In this document: positions 1 through 10,500 of the stretch, piece by piece
How positions within the stretch are numbered: position 1 is the stretch's first letter
Layout: each line of letters opens with the position of its first letter
The notes under the pieces: generated by a model
Database searches by the model: none
Told to the model about the DNA's origin: nothing
What the model saw: only the letters and a program-made list of their open reading frames with translations
Translations under genes and position numbers: made by a program
Assembly: GCF_947497025.1 (NCBI RefSeq)
Contig: NZ_CANMFC010000001.1
Location: 372,001 to 436,000, forward strand
Direction of reading: 5' to 3'
From: an uncultured Kushneria sp.
GTDB taxonomy: Bacteria > Pseudomonadota > Gammaproteobacteria > Pseudomonadales > Halomonadaceae
DNA: 64,000 nucleotides

Positions 1-2
1 CC

Positions 3-2396
3 GGCCTTTTCCAGGTCGATTATTTCGAGCACTGTTTTCCCATCGACCCGCGCTGCCACGCGCTGATGCTGCTGGAAGGCGGCATGGGCGAACAGGCTCG
101 ACTGTTTGAGCAGATCGAAGAGGCCGTCTCGCTGGAGGAGGGGGCCGAGCGGGCAGGTCTGGCCCTTGCCGAACATGTGCGCACCGGGGAGGGCCGCGCC
201 GCGCTCGACACGTTGCTGGCGCGCTATAACCCGGAAACGCCGGAAGGTGCCGAGCGGCTGCACGTACTGCTGGAGCGCCAGCACTATCGGCTGGCCTGGT
301 GGCGCACGGCCAATGACAGCCTCAACTGGCGGCGTTTTTTTGACATTACCGAACTCGGCGCCCTGCGGGTGGATGATCCGGCCGTGTTTGCCCAGACCCA
401 CGTCTATCTGCTGGAACTGATCGAGCGCGGACTGGTCGATGGCGTGCGCCTGGATCACGTCGATGGGCTGGCCGACCCGGCAGGCTATTGCCGCCTGTTG
501 CGTGCTCGTGTCGATGAGGCGGCCACGCGCCGTCCCGGTGGAGCGCCGGAGACGCCGCTGCCGATCTTTGTGGAAAAGATTCTGGAGGGTAATGAGTCAC
601 TGCCGCTGGGCTGGGGCGTGACCGGTACCACCGGCTATGAATTCATGAACGTCGTCTCGAAGCTTCAGCATGACGCGGAAGGCGAGGCGCCGCTCAAGGC
701 GCTGTGGCAGTCGCTGTCAGGTCGCGAGCACAGCTTTGAAAAAGAGGTCATTCGCGCCCGCCGCGAGATCATCGATACCGCTCTGGTCACCGAGTTCGAG
801 CGCGCCGTTCGAGCGCTGTCCGATGTGGCGCGCCATGACCCCATGACCCGGGACACGACGCCTGCCATGATTCGACGCGTTCTGCGCGAGCTGGCCGTGC
901 AGTTCCCCATCTACCGCACCTACGCCGATGATCAGGGCCTGGCGCCGCGCGACGAGAACTTCTTTGCGCACGCCGTGGCCGCAGCCAGAGAGTCGCTCAC
1001 ACCGCCGGATCAGGCAGTGCTTGATCAGATTTATGACTGGCTGGGCGGTGACGCCCCGGCCAACGATGACGAGCCGGGCTGTCGGCAAAAGCGCAACGCC
1101 ATCGTGCGCTTTGCCCAGCTGACCTCGCCGCTGGCGGCGAAAGCCGTGGAGGATACGGCCGGCTATCGCAGCGCCGTGCTGATCTCGCGCAACGATGTCG
1201 GCTTTGACGGGGCACACTTTGCCTGCTCGACCGAGGATTTCCACCGCTTCAACGCTTGGCAGGCCCGTCACTTCCCCGGCACGATGGTGACCACGGCCAC
1301 GCACGATCACAAGCGCGGCGAAGACGTTCGCGCACGCCTTGCGGCACTGTCGGAGTGGGGCGATCGCTGGGCGGAGCAGGTGCGGGGATGGCTGACCGCG
1401 TCCTCATCACTGCGTCAGTCCTGCGATGACGCCAGCACGCCTGCCGGTCCCTCGGCTGCTGAAGAGATGATGGTGTATCAGCTCATTGTCGGTGCCTGGC
1501 CGCTGACCCTGTCGCCTGACGATGGCCAGGGCCTTGAGCAGTTTGCCACGCGTATTGCTGACTGGCAGGAAAAGGCGCTGCGCGAGGCCAAGCTGAACTC
1601 GCACTGGCTTTACCCGGACGAGGCGCATGAGCGCCAGTGTCGCGAGTTCGTCATGACACTGCTTACCGATGATCGGGGCGCCGCCCTGCGTCAGTCGATT
1701 TACGACGTTGTGACCGCTGTCAGTCCGACCGGCGCTCTCAACGCTCTGGTGCAGACCCTGCTACGCATGACGGTGCCGGGTGTCCCGGATTGCTATCAGG
1801 GCACCGAGCGCTGGGACTTTTCACTGGTCGACCCCGACAACCGTCGCCCGGTCGATTTCAACGAACGCCGCGAGCAGCTGACGCAAAACCGGCCCATGAC
1901 CGAGTTGATCGATCATTGGCGCGATGGCTGCATCAAGCAGGCGCTGATCACGCAGGTGCTGGGACTCAGACAGCGCCTGCCGACACCCTTTTTACACGGC
2001 GACTACCAGCCGCTGAACTTTGAAGGCGAGCGTGCCGGGCAGCTGATCGGCTTTACGCGCGAGCATGAAGGCCAGGCCGTGATGGTCATTGCCACACGCC
2101 ACGGCGGCTCGCTGCTGGAAGGCGACACACTGCAGATTGACGCGTCACGCTGGGGCAATACCCGCGTGAAGTGTTCGGAAGATGACGCCCGGGGCTGGCA
2201 GTCGCTGGTGACCGGACAGGCCGTCAACCTGCAGGCCCCGGTGTCTGATCTCATGTCATCACTGCCGTTTTGTGTCCTGTTCCGGGATGCCGCCTCCGTG
2301 ACCTCAAACGCTGAACACGCCCAACAGGCCGAAACCATTCATGCCGAGAGCACGCAGGCCAGCGTGACGCCGGGCGATCAGATGCAGTCGGTGTAA
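3..2396 (+). CDS. treY: Maltooligosyl trehalose synthase (TreY), 5' end outside window
   Basis: Family GH13 intramolecular transglucosylase. It turns the reducing-end alpha-1,4 bond of a maltodextrin into an alpha,alpha-1,1 bond, making maltooligosyl trehalose for TreZ. The frame is open from base 3, so the N-terminus lies outside the window; 797 residues are visible. The GH13 catalytic motifs are present: nucleophile Asp in RLDHVDGLADP (codon 453-455), acid/base Glu in IFVEKILEGNES (573-575), and the third Asp in TATHDHKRGEDVRARL (1305-1307). RGEDVRARL is typical of TreY. The C-terminus beyond about base 2270 is a weakly conserved tail. It is the first visible gene of an operon continuing into DUF2934 and glgX, the same neighbours as in the Pseudomonas aeruginosa PA2151-PA2165 cluster. 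treZ, malQ and glgA may lie upstream. Confidence 0.95.
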   Translation, partial: GLFQVDYFEHCFPIDPRCHALMLLEGGMGEQARLFEQIEEAVSLEEGAERAGLALAEHVRTGEGRAALDTLLARYNPETPEGAERLHVLLERQHYRLAWWRTANDSLNWRRFFDITELGALRVDDPAVFAQTHVYLLELIERGLVDGVRLDHVDGLADPAGYCRLLRARVDEAATRRPGGAPETPLPIFVEKILEGNESLPLGWGVTGTTGYEFMNVVSKLQHDAEGEAPLKALWQSLSGREHSFEKEVIRARREIIDTALVTEFERAVRALSDVARHDPMTRDTTPAMIRRVLRELAVQFPIYRTYADDQGLAPRDENFFAHAVAAARESLTPPDQAVLDQIYDWLGGDAPANDDEPGCRQKRNAIVRFAQLTSPLAAKAVEDTAGYRSAVLISRNDVGFDGAHFACSTEDFHRFNAWQARHFPGTMVTTATHDHKRGEDVRARLAALSEWGDRWAEQVRGWLTASSSLRQSCDDASTPAGPSAAEEMMVYQLIVGAWPLTLSPDDGQGLEQFATRIADWQEKALREAKLNSHWLYPDEAHERQCREFVMTLLTDDRGAALRQSIYDVVTAVSPTGALNALVQTLLRMTVPGVPDCYQGTERWDFSLVDPDNRRPVDFNERREQLTQNRPMTELIDHWRDGCIKQALITQVLGLRQRLPTPFLHGDYQPLNFEGERAGQLIGFTREHEGQAVMVIATRHGGSLLEGDTLQIDASRWGNTRVKCSEDDARGWQSLVTGQAVNLQAPVSDLMSSLPFCVLFRDAASVTSNAEHAQQAETIHAESTQASVTPGDQMQSV

Positions 2397-2490
2397 CCAT
2401 CGCCACTGGCGCCGGCCCGGGTCGGCGTCTTTCAGATAATACGGGTCTGCCGGACAGCAGCGGCATGACCCATGAAGGAGAATGGATCAC

Positions 2491-2964
2491 ATGGCAGACG
2501 ATCAGCTTCGTATTCGCTTGCTGGCCTACCGGATCTGGGAAGCCGAGGGGTGCCCTGACGGACAGGCCGAGCGTCACTGGCACATGGCCTGTCGCATGGT
2601 GGCCGCAGAGCGGATTACCGATGTGCCTCAGGACGCCCAGCCGAAACCGGCTGTGCGCAGCACAAGGACATCCGAGCCGGTCGCGGTTGCGGCTACACAG
2701 GCAGCCGCTGACGCCACCACCGAGCCTGCGACCAAAAGGAAGGCGCCGACCAAGCGTGCCAGTACGGCGAAACGGCGCAGTGCCGCCAGTAGTGACGACA
2801 AGGCCACGGCATCCAAAACCGCGGCCGGCAAGACAGCGACAGGCGCTCGTAAAACGACCGCCACGAAAACGACTGCTGCGAAGAAAAAGACGACCGCCGC
2901 CAAGGAAACGCCGGCCAAACGCAGGAACAGTGACAGCAGCAACGATGACAAGTCAGACCAGTAG
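2491..2964 (+). CDS. DUF2934 protein with Lys/Ala/Thr-rich histone-like tail
   Basis: 157 residues. Residues 5-40 carry a DUF2934 signature (RIRLLAYRIWEAEG, ERHWHMACRMV). From about residue 75 to the end the protein is low complexity, very rich in Lys, Ala, Thr and Ser, with repeats of the KTTA/AKK type resembling AlgP or histone H1 tails. An AAGGAG Shine-Dalgarno at 2475-2480 is 10 bases from this ATG but only 1 base from an in-frame ATG at 2482, so the 2491 start is chosen. DUF2934 genes sit between treY and glgX in Pseudomonas as well. The function is unknown. The tail could bind nucleic acid or polyanions, but that is inference. Confidence 0.8.
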   Translation: MADDQLRIRLLAYRIWEAEGCPDGQAERHWHMACRMVAAERITDVPQDAQPKPAVRSTRTSEPVAVAATQAAADATTEPATKRKAPTKRASTAKRRSAASSDDKATASKTAAGKTATGARKTTATKTTAAKKKTTAAKETPAKRRNSDSSNDDKSDQ

Positions 2965-3015
2965 CCGTGCCTTTGCATGGCCGGAATTTTTGTATTTCCC
3001 TTTCGGGAGTAATGT

Positions 3016-5238
3016 ATGACCACAACACCGATCCATCCCGGCGCACCGACACCCGGGATTACTTCGGGCGGGCGCGAAGCGCCCTTGAATTCCTCCGCCC
3101 AGCAGCGCAGCCGGGTTCGTGAAGGCCTGCCCTATCCGCTGGGCGCCAACTGGGACGGCCTGGGCGTCAACTTTGCGATCTTCTCGGCGCACGCCACTAA
3201 AGTGGAGCTTTGTCTTTTCAGCGAAGATGGTGAAGAAGAGCTTGAACGTATCGAGCTGCCGGAATTTACCGATGAGGTCTGGCACGGTTATCTGCCCGAT
3301 GCCCGGCCGGGCCAGCTCTATGGTTACCGGGTACACGGTCCCTACGAGCCGGAAAACGGCCACCGCTTCAATGCCAACAAGCTGCTGATCGATCCCTGTG
3401 CGCGCCAGCTGGTCGGTGAGCTCAAGTGGGATGACGCCCTCTATGGCTACACCATCGGCCATGAAGACGGTGACCTGAGCTTTGACGAGCGTGACAGCGC
3501 GCCGTTTATTCCCAAGTGCCGGGTCATCGACCCTGCATTCACCTGGGGTCGTTCGCGCGAGATCCATGTGCCCTGGGATCGCACTATCTTCTATGAAGCC
3601 CACGTTCGCGGCATGACCATGCTGAACCCGAAGGTCAACGAGGCGATGCGTGGCACCTTCTCAGGTCTCAGCGACCCGGCCGTGCTCGATCACCTGCGCA
3701 ATCTGGGCGTGAGCTCGCTGGAACTGATGCCGATCCACGCCTTTGCCGATGACCGTCATCTGCAGGAGAAGGGGCTGCACAATTACTGGGGTTATAACAC
3801 CCTGTGCTTCTTTGCTCCGCACCCGGCCTACATGGCGACCAACACCATCAGCGAGTTCAAGCAGATGGTGGCCTGCTGCCACGCGGTCGGCATCGAGGTC
3901 ATCCTGGATGTGGTCTACAACCACACCGCTGAAGGCAATGAGATGGGACCGACGCTCTCCTGGAAGGGGATCGACAACGCCAGCTACTACCGCCTGATGC
4001 CGGAGGAGAAGCGCTACTACATCAACGACACCGGCACCGGCAACACGGTCAATCTTTCTCATCCACGCGTGTTGCAGATGGTGACCGACTCGCTGCGCTA
4101 TTGGGCTGACGAGATGCGGGTCGATGGTTTCCGCTTCGACCTGGCGACCATTCTCGGTCGTGAGCCCCACGGCTTTGACGAAGGGGGCGGCTTCCTCGAC
4201 TCCTGTCGTCAGGACCCGCTGCTGTCGCAGTGCAAGCTGATTGCCGAGCCGTGGGACTGTGGCCCCGGCGGTTATCAGGTCGGTGGCTTTCCGCCGGGCT
4301 GGGCGGAGTGGAACGACAAGTTCCGCGACAACATGCGGGCCTTCTGGAAGGGCGATGAGGGCCAGCTGGCCGAATTTGCGACGCGCCTGACCGGCTCTGC
4401 GGATCTGTTCAATCATCGTGGGCGCAAGCCGTACTCGTCGGTCAACTTCATTACCGCGCACGATGGTTTCACCCTGCGCGATCTTGTGACCTACAGTGAA
4501 AAGCACAACGAGGCGAACGGTGAGGACAACAACGACGGTCACGACGATAACCACTCCTGGAACCACGGGGTGGAAGGCGAGACCGACGATCCGGAAATCC
4601 GCGAACTGCGCATGCGTCAGATACGCAATATGCTCGCGACCCTGATGTTCTCGCAGGGGACCCCGATGCTGCTGGCCGGTGACGAGTTTGGTCGTACCCA
4701 GGGTGGCAACAACAACGCCTACTGTCAGGACAGCGAAATCGGCTGGGTCAACTGGGAGCTTGATCAGGAAGGGCGCGATCTGCTGGCCTTTACCCGTCAC
4801 ATCATTGCCCTGCGTCGTCGCTATCCGATGCTTCATCGCAGTCGTTTCCTTACCGGCGACTGGAACGATGAGCTGGAAGTCCGCGATGTGACCTGGCTGA
4901 CCCCGGATGCCGAGGAAATGGATGTCGGCACCTGGGAAGCAGATCATTCCCGTGCCATTGGTGTGCTGCTGGATGGTCGTGCCCAGCCAACCGGCATTCG
5001 TCGGGCCGGCTCACACAGTACGCTGTTGATGATCGTTAATGCCCATCATGAGCCGATCACCTGGACGTTGCCGGAAGTCTCCTCCGGCCGACACTGGGTC
5101 TTCCGGCTCAACACGGCCGCCCCTGCCAGCAGGGAGGGAGAGCACTTTGATTTCGGCAGCACCTATGAGGTCGAAGGCCGCTCGATGGTGATGCTGGAAC
5201 TGGTGCGCGATGACAACGGTGCCATCCGTAACGGGTAG
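3016..5238 (+). CDS. glgX: Glycogen debranching enzyme GlgX
   Basis: 740 residues, normal for bacterial GlgX/isoamylase-type debranching enzymes that hydrolyse alpha-1,6 branches of phosphorylase-limit glucan. An N-terminal CBM48-like beta domain (about 35-150, start PYPLGANWDGLGVNFAIFS) precedes the GH13_11 barrel. Catalytic residues are visible: nucleophile Asp375 in FRFDLATILGRE, acid/base Glu411 in IAEPWDCGPGGYQVG, and Asp483 in ITAHDGFTLRDLV. The start has TCGGGAG 10 bases upstream. It lies 51 bases after the DUF2934 gene and 105 before glgE, all on the same strand, indicating one operon. The released maltodextrins are substrates for TreY. Confidence 0.96.
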   Translation: MTTTPIHPGAPTPGITSGGREAPLNSSAQQRSRVREGLPYPLGANWDGLGVNFAIFSAHATKVELCLFSEDGEEELERIELPEFTDEVWHGYLPDARPGQLYGYRVHGPYEPENGHRFNANKLLIDPCARQLVGELKWDDALYGYTIGHEDGDLSFDERDSAPFIPKCRVIDPAFTWGRSREIHVPWDRTIFYEAHVRGMTMLNPKVNEAMRGTFSGLSDPAVLDHLRNLGVSSLELMPIHAFADDRHLQEKGLHNYWGYNTLCFFAPHPAYMATNTISEFKQMVACCHAVGIEVILDVVYNHTAEGNEMGPTLSWKGIDNASYYRLMPEEKRYYINDTGTGNTVNLSHPRVLQMVTDSLRYWADEMRVDGFRFDLATILGREPHGFDEGGGFLDSCRQDPLLSQCKLIAEPWDCGPGGYQVGGFPPGWAEWNDKFRDNMRAFWKGDEGQLAEFATRLTGSADLFNHRGRKPYSSVNFITAHDGFTLRDLVTYSEKHNEANGEDNNDGHDDNHSWNHGVEGETDDPEIRELRMRQIRNMLATLMFSQGTPMLLAGDEFGRTQGGNNNAYCQDSEIGWVNWELDQEGRDLLAFTRHIIALRRRYPMLHRSRFLTGDWNDELEVRDVTWLTPDAEEMDVGTWEADHSRAIGVLLDGRAQPTGIRRAGSHSTLLMIVNAHHEPITWTLPEVSSGRHWVFRLNTAAPASREGEHFDFGSTYEVEGRSMVMLELVRDDNGAIRNG

Positions 5239-5248
5239 TCAAACCACG

Positions 5249-5275
5249 CCGCCGATGACCTCGGGTCATCGGCGG
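5249..5275 (+). other. Intercistronic hairpin between glgX and glgE
   Basis: A perfect 12-bp inverted repeat (5249-5260 with 5264-5275) with a 3-base loop, just after the glgX stop. No T-run follows, so it does not look like an intrinsic terminator. It could protect the 3' end of a processed message or cause partial attenuation. Confidence 0.6.
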
Positions 5276-5343
5276 ATTGCCGACAGCCCTGTCTGTGTCG
5301 AGCGAAGACAAGGGGCTGCGCCCAGGGAAAGGAGCGAGCAGCA

Positions 5344-7392
5344 ATGTCGATGGTGCAACGCAATACATCCCGAAACGAGGCGCAACAGGATGCGCCGGTA
5401 ATGCAGGCCGCCATGGCCGACCGCATTGCCATCGAACAGATTGAACCCAGCGTTGAGCAGGGGCGTTTTGCCGCCAAGGCCATCGTTGGGCAACCGGTCA
5501 ATGTCACGGCGGTCATCTTCGCCGATGGCCACGATGTGCTTGCCGCACGTGTCCGCTGGCGCTGCACGCAGGGAGAGGCGCAAAAGGCCTCGGCGCTGAC
5601 GGATCAATGGCACAGCGAGACACTGACGCTGGTTAAACCGCTGGGTAACGATCTGTGGGAAGGCGTCTTTACCCCCTCCGTCACCGGTACTCACGAATTC
5701 GTGATTGAGGCCTGGTGGGACCTTTACGGTACCTATCACTACGAGCTGAGCAAAAAGCACGCTGCCGGTGTGCCGATTGCCCTTGAACTTCAGGAAGGGC
5801 ATGCGCATGTCTCCCGCGCGCTGGAACGCGCCGCTTCCAATGGGGGGCCGTCAGAAGCGCTTGAGGCGCTGCTGGCGCAACTCGAGGCCGCCGACAGTGA
5901 AAGCGAACAGATGGCGCTGTTGCTCTCGCGGGACACCCTGGCGTTGATGCAGCAGTGCGACCCACAGCATCACCTGAGCCGCAGTGAGGCCATGCCGCTG
6001 GAGGTTGATCGCGAGCTGGCAGGCTTTGCCAGCTGGTATGAGCTTTTCCCGCGTTCGGAAAGTTTGATACCCGGCCAGCACGGCACGTTCAATGATGTGC
6101 ACGCCCGACTGCCGATGATTCGTGACATGGGCTTTGACGTGCTCTATTTCCCGCCCATCCATCCCATCGGCCATACGCATCGCAAGGGGCCCAACAATAC
6201 CCTGACCCCCGGCCCTGATGATCCGGGCAGCCCCTATGCCATCGGCAACGAGCATGGCGGGCACGAGGCCATTCATCCGCAGCTCGGCACGCGTGAGGAT
6301 TTTCGCGCGCTGGTCACGGCCGCTCGTGAGCATGATCTCGAAATTGCGCTGGATTTCGCCATCCAGTGCTCGCCGGATCACCCCTGGCTTGATGAACATC
6401 CCGGCTGGTTTGCCTGGCGTCCGGATGGCACGATCCGCTACGCCGAAAACCCGCCCAAGAAGTATGAAGACATCGTCAACGTCGACTTCTACGCCGAGGA
6501 TGCCGTCCCCGGACTCTGGCTGGCATTGCGTGATGTCGTGCAGGGCTGGGTGGATGAAGGCGTGAAGATCTTTCGCGTCGATAATCCGCACACCAAGCCC
6601 TTTCCGTTCTGGGAGTGGCTGATCGCCGATATTCGTGGCCGCGATCCGGATGTTCTCTTTTTTGCCGAGGCCTTTACGCGTCCGGCCATCATGGCGCGGT
6701 TGGGCAAGGTCGGCTTTACCATGAGCTATACCTACTTTACCTGGCGCAATACCAAATCCGAGCTGACCGAGTATCTGACCCAGCTCAACGAGTCACCGCT
6801 GCGCGAGTGCTACCGGCCCAACTTTTTCGTCAATACGCCGGATATCAACCCGACCTTTTTGCAGGGCTCGGGCCGACCGGGTTTCTTGATCCGGGCCGCA
6901 CTGGCGACCATGGGCTCGGGTCTCTGGGGCATGTATTCGGGCTTCGAGCTTTGTGAGGCAGCGCCGGTGCCGGGCAAGGAGGAGTATCTCGATTCCGAGA
7001 AGTATCAGCTCAAGGCGCGTGACTACTTCGCCCCTGGCAATATCAGTGCCGAGATCGCCCGACTCAACTGGATTCGGCGGCATAATCCGGCGCTTCAGAC
7101 CCATCTGGGCATTCGTTTTGGCACCATCGACAACGAACGCATCCTGTATTTCATCAAGTCAACGCCGGACATGAGCAATGTGGTGCTGGTGGCCGTCAGC
7201 CTTGATCCCTTCCATGACCAGTCCGGGCATTTCGAGCTGCCGCTCTGGGAATTCGGTCTGGAAGACCACGCCGATGTGCACGGCGAAGACTTGATGACCG
7301 GTCACCGGTGGACCTGGCATGGCAAGTGGCAGACCACGCACCTGACACCGCAAATGCCCTTTGGCATCTGGCGCCTGCACTCGGCGCAGTAG
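5344..7392 (+). CDS. glgE: Maltosyltransferase GlgE (alpha-1,4-glucan:maltose-1-phosphate maltosyltransferase)
   Basis: 682 residues, GH13_3. Transfers maltosyl units from alpha-maltose 1-phosphate onto the non-reducing end of alpha-1,4-glucan. An N-terminal domain (about 30-230, DUF3416 type) precedes the barrel. Catalytic residues by family comparison: nucleophile Asp413 in IFRVDNPHTKPFPFWEW, acid/base Glu442 in FFAEAFTRP, and Asp500 in NTPDINPTFLQ. An AAAGGAGCG Shine-Dalgarno lies about 8 bases before the ATG. The next gene encodes TreS fused to maltokinase, which supplies the maltose 1-phosphate, so the two genes form the core of the GlgE pathway. Confidence 0.96.
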   Translation: MSMVQRNTSRNEAQQDAPVMQAAMADRIAIEQIEPSVEQGRFAAKAIVGQPVNVTAVIFADGHDVLAARVRWRCTQGEAQKASALTDQWHSETLTLVKPLGNDLWEGVFTPSVTGTHEFVIEAWWDLYGTYHYELSKKHAAGVPIALELQEGHAHVSRALERAASNGGPSEALEALLAQLEAADSESEQMALLLSRDTLALMQQCDPQHHLSRSEAMPLEVDRELAGFASWYELFPRSESLIPGQHGTFNDVHARLPMIRDMGFDVLYFPPIHPIGHTHRKGPNNTLTPGPDDPGSPYAIGNEHGGHEAIHPQLGTREDFRALVTAAREHDLEIALDFAIQCSPDHPWLDEHPGWFAWRPDGTIRYAENPPKKYEDIVNVDFYAEDAVPGLWLALRDVVQGWVDEGVKIFRVDNPHTKPFPFWEWLIADIRGRDPDVLFFAEAFTRPAIMARLGKVGFTMSYTYFTWRNTKSELTEYLTQLNESPLRECYRPNFFVNTPDINPTFLQGSGRPGFLIRAALATMGSGLWGMYSGFELCEAAPVPGKEEYLDSEKYQLKARDYFAPGNISAEIARLNWIRRHNPALQTHLGIRFGTIDNERILYFIKSTPDMSNVVLVAVSLDPFHDQSGHFELPLWEFGLEDHADVHGEDLMTGHRWTWHGKWQTTHLTPQMPFGIWRLHSAQ

Positions 7393-7430
7393 TTCAGTCA
7401 ACACGTTCAGCGGACGGGATGGTTTGTACG

Positions 7431-7450
7431 CCGCGGGCCGGCGCCCGCGG
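7431..7450 (+). other. Intercistronic hairpin between glgE and treS
   Basis: An 8-bp GC-only inverted repeat (7431-7438 with 7443-7450) with a 4-base loop, followed by TTCACGCCTTTCTTC. It is a strong structure but lacks a clear T-tract. It lies in a 132-base spacer and may modulate read-through or message stability. Confidence 0.5.
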
Positions 7451-7524
7451 TTCACGCCTTTCTTCAGGCATGACGCAACACGATCGTCTCCGACCGCTGG
7501 TCGGGGCGAGGAGGACAAGGTCTC

Positions 7525-10500
7525 ATGATGAATGCCAGTGATGTATCCGGATCATCCCAGCAGGCCATGGCGGCCGTTGAGGGAGAACCCGCCTTTATCC
7601 ATGACCCGCTGTGGTACAAGGATGCGGTCATCTATCAGGTTCACGTCAAATCCTTTTATGACGCCAACAACGACGGTATCGGTGACTTTCAGGGGCTGAT
7701 CGAGCGCCTTGACTACATTTCGGGCCTGGGCGTCAACACCATCTGGATTTTGCCGTTTTATCCGTCGCCGCGCCGCGACGATGGCTATGACATCTCGGAG
7801 TACTGCGCGGTCAGCCCCGATTACGGAACGCTGGAGCAGGCGCAACAGTTTATCAAGGAGGCGCATGCCCGCGGGCTGCGCGTCATTACCGAGCTGGTCA
7901 TCAATCACACCTCGGATCAGCACCCCTGGTTTCAGCGTGCCCGTCATGCGCCCAAGGGCTCTCCCGAGCGCGATTTTTATGTCTGGTCGGACAGCGATAC
8001 CCATTACAGCGACACCCGCATCATCTTTCTGGATACCGAGACCTCCAACTGGACGTGGGATCCGGTGGCCGGCCAGTATTTCTGGCACCGGTTCTACTCT
8101 CACCAGCCCGATCTGAACTTCGATAACCCCGTTGTTTTCGACGAGGTCATGAAGGTCATGCACTACTGGCTGGAAATGGGGGTGGACGGTCTGCGTCTGG
8201 ACGCCATTCCCTATCTGGTCGAGCGTGAAGGGACCAACAACGAGAACCTGCCCGAAACCCACGATGTGCTCAAAAACATCCGGGCGGTCATCGACGAGCA
8301 TTTCCCCGATCGCATGCTGCTGGCCGAGGCCAACCAGTGGCCCGAGGATACGCGTCCCTATTTCGGCGAAGGTGACGAATGCCACATGGCGTTCCACTTC
8401 CCGCTGATGCCGCGCATGTACATGTCGCTGGCTCAGGAAGACCGCTTCCCGATTACCGATATCCTGCGCCAGACCCCGGAGATCCCCGAGAACTGTCAAT
8501 GGGCGATCTTTCTGCGCAACCATGACGAGCTGACGCTTGAAATGGTCACCGACCGCGAGCGCGACTATCTCTGGAACCACTACGCCTCCGACCGCCGCGC
8601 CCGGATCAATCTGGGCATTCGGCGCCGGCTGGCACCGCTGCTGGAGCGCGATCGCCGTCGTATCGAGCTGCTTAACAGTCTGCTGCTGTCGATGCCGGGC
8701 ACGCCCACGGTCTATTACGGCGATGAAATCGGCATGGGGGATAACATCCACCTGGGCGACCGCGACGGTGTGCGTACCCCCATGCAGTGGACGATGGACC
8801 GCAACGGCGGCTTCTCGCGCGCCGATCCGGCTAGCATGGTGCTGCCGCCGATCATGGATGCGCTGTATGGTTTTCAGACCATCAACGTCGAGGCGCAGAC
8901 CCGTGACCCGCATTCGCTGCTCAACTGGATGCGCCGTATGCTGGCCGTGCGCAGCCAGCAGAAGGCCTTCGGTCGTGGCGTGATGAAGCTGTTGTATCCG
9001 TCCAACCGCCGCATTCTGGCCTATATCCGCGAATACACCCATGAAGAGACCGGGCAGGTAGATACCATTCTCTGTGTGGCCAACGTCTCGCGCTCGGCAC
9101 AGGCCGTGGAACTGGATCTTTCCCACTGGGAAGGCCATGTGCCGGTAGAGATGCTTGGCGGCAGCACGTTCCCGCCCATCGGGCAGTTAAGCTATCTGCT
9201 GACCCTGCCGCCCTATGGCTTTTACTGGTTCCTGCTGGCGCCGGCCACCACCATGCCGCACTGGCATACGCCGGCTCAGGAGATGATGCCGGAGCTTTTG
9301 ACGCTGGTGGTCAAGCAGCGTCTGGACGAAATCGGCAGCGGACGGACACGTCGTTCGCTTGAAAACGAGAGCCTGCCGCAGTATCTGCCGCGAAGGCGCT
9401 GGTTTGCCGCCAAGAACAGCACCATCGACAGGGTCTCGCTTGCCTGGGCGGTGGGGCTGGACAGCGCTGCCGTCGATGATCGTGCCTCTGCTTCGCCGAC
9501 GATCCTGCTCGGTGAAATCGAAGTGCAGGCTCATCAGCAGGGCGCGGAAGGATCATCTTCCGAGCGTTATGTACTGCCGCTGGGTCTGATCAGCGAGGAT
9601 GAAACGGCGCTACTACCCCAGCAGCTGGCCATGGCCCGTATTCGGCGTGGCCGTGACGTCGGTCTTCTGACCGATGCCTTTGCGATGCCGGGCTTCCCGA
9701 TGGCGGTGGTTCAGGCGCTGCGTATGGGCATGGTGCTGGATCTGACCCATAACGCCGTGGAAACGGACGCTGATGCACCACGTCCGGGCGAGCTGCACTT
9801 CAGATCCACATCGCTTTTGAGCGAGATGGAAATGTCGGCGCAGGACGTCGAAATGCGCTATCTGAGCGCCGAGCAGTCCAACAGTTCCGTGATCATCGAT
9901 GACCGGATGGTGCTCAAGCTGATTCGACGCATTGAAAGCGGCATCCATCCCGAAGCGGAGATGGGGCGCTACCTGACCGAGCGCGGCTTTGGCCATATCG
10001 CGCCCATGCTGGGCGAAGTGACCCGCATTGATGACCAGGGCGTGCCGCATGTGCTGATGGTCCTGCAGGGCTACATCGACAACCAGGGCGATGCCTGGGA
10101 GTGGACGCTTAACACGCTCGAGCGCGCCATTCGCGATGTCAGCGAGATGGTGCAGGCCGAGCAGGATGGTGCCTATGATCCGCTGGCGACCCTGACCGGC
10201 TTTGCCGGGCTTCTGGGTCAGCGGCTGGGCGAGATGCATACCCTGCTGGCCATGGAGACGCCGGAGGCCGACTTTGCCCCTGAGATCGCCGACGACGCTC
10301 GGACGCAGGCATGGGCCGAGAGTGTGCGTGCTCAGCTGGCCCGTGCCATGGAGATTCTCGAAAGCCACAAGGGCAGCGCCAGCGAAGAGGATCAGCAGCT
10401 GGCCGACTGGCTCCTTGAGCGACGCGAAGCGCTCGCCGAGATGGCGGATTCGTTCGCCCATCACGCCCGCGGCAGCCTCTGCACGCGTACCCACGGGGAT

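Noticed and set aside
717-1310. Long minus-strand frame opposite treY
   Set aside because: Shadow of the high-GC treY coding strand; no Shine-Dalgarno or known family.
7552-9138. 528-codon minus-strand frame opposite treS
   Set aside because: A long antisense shadow typical of GC-rich genes; the plus strand encodes a clear TreS with all catalytic motifs.
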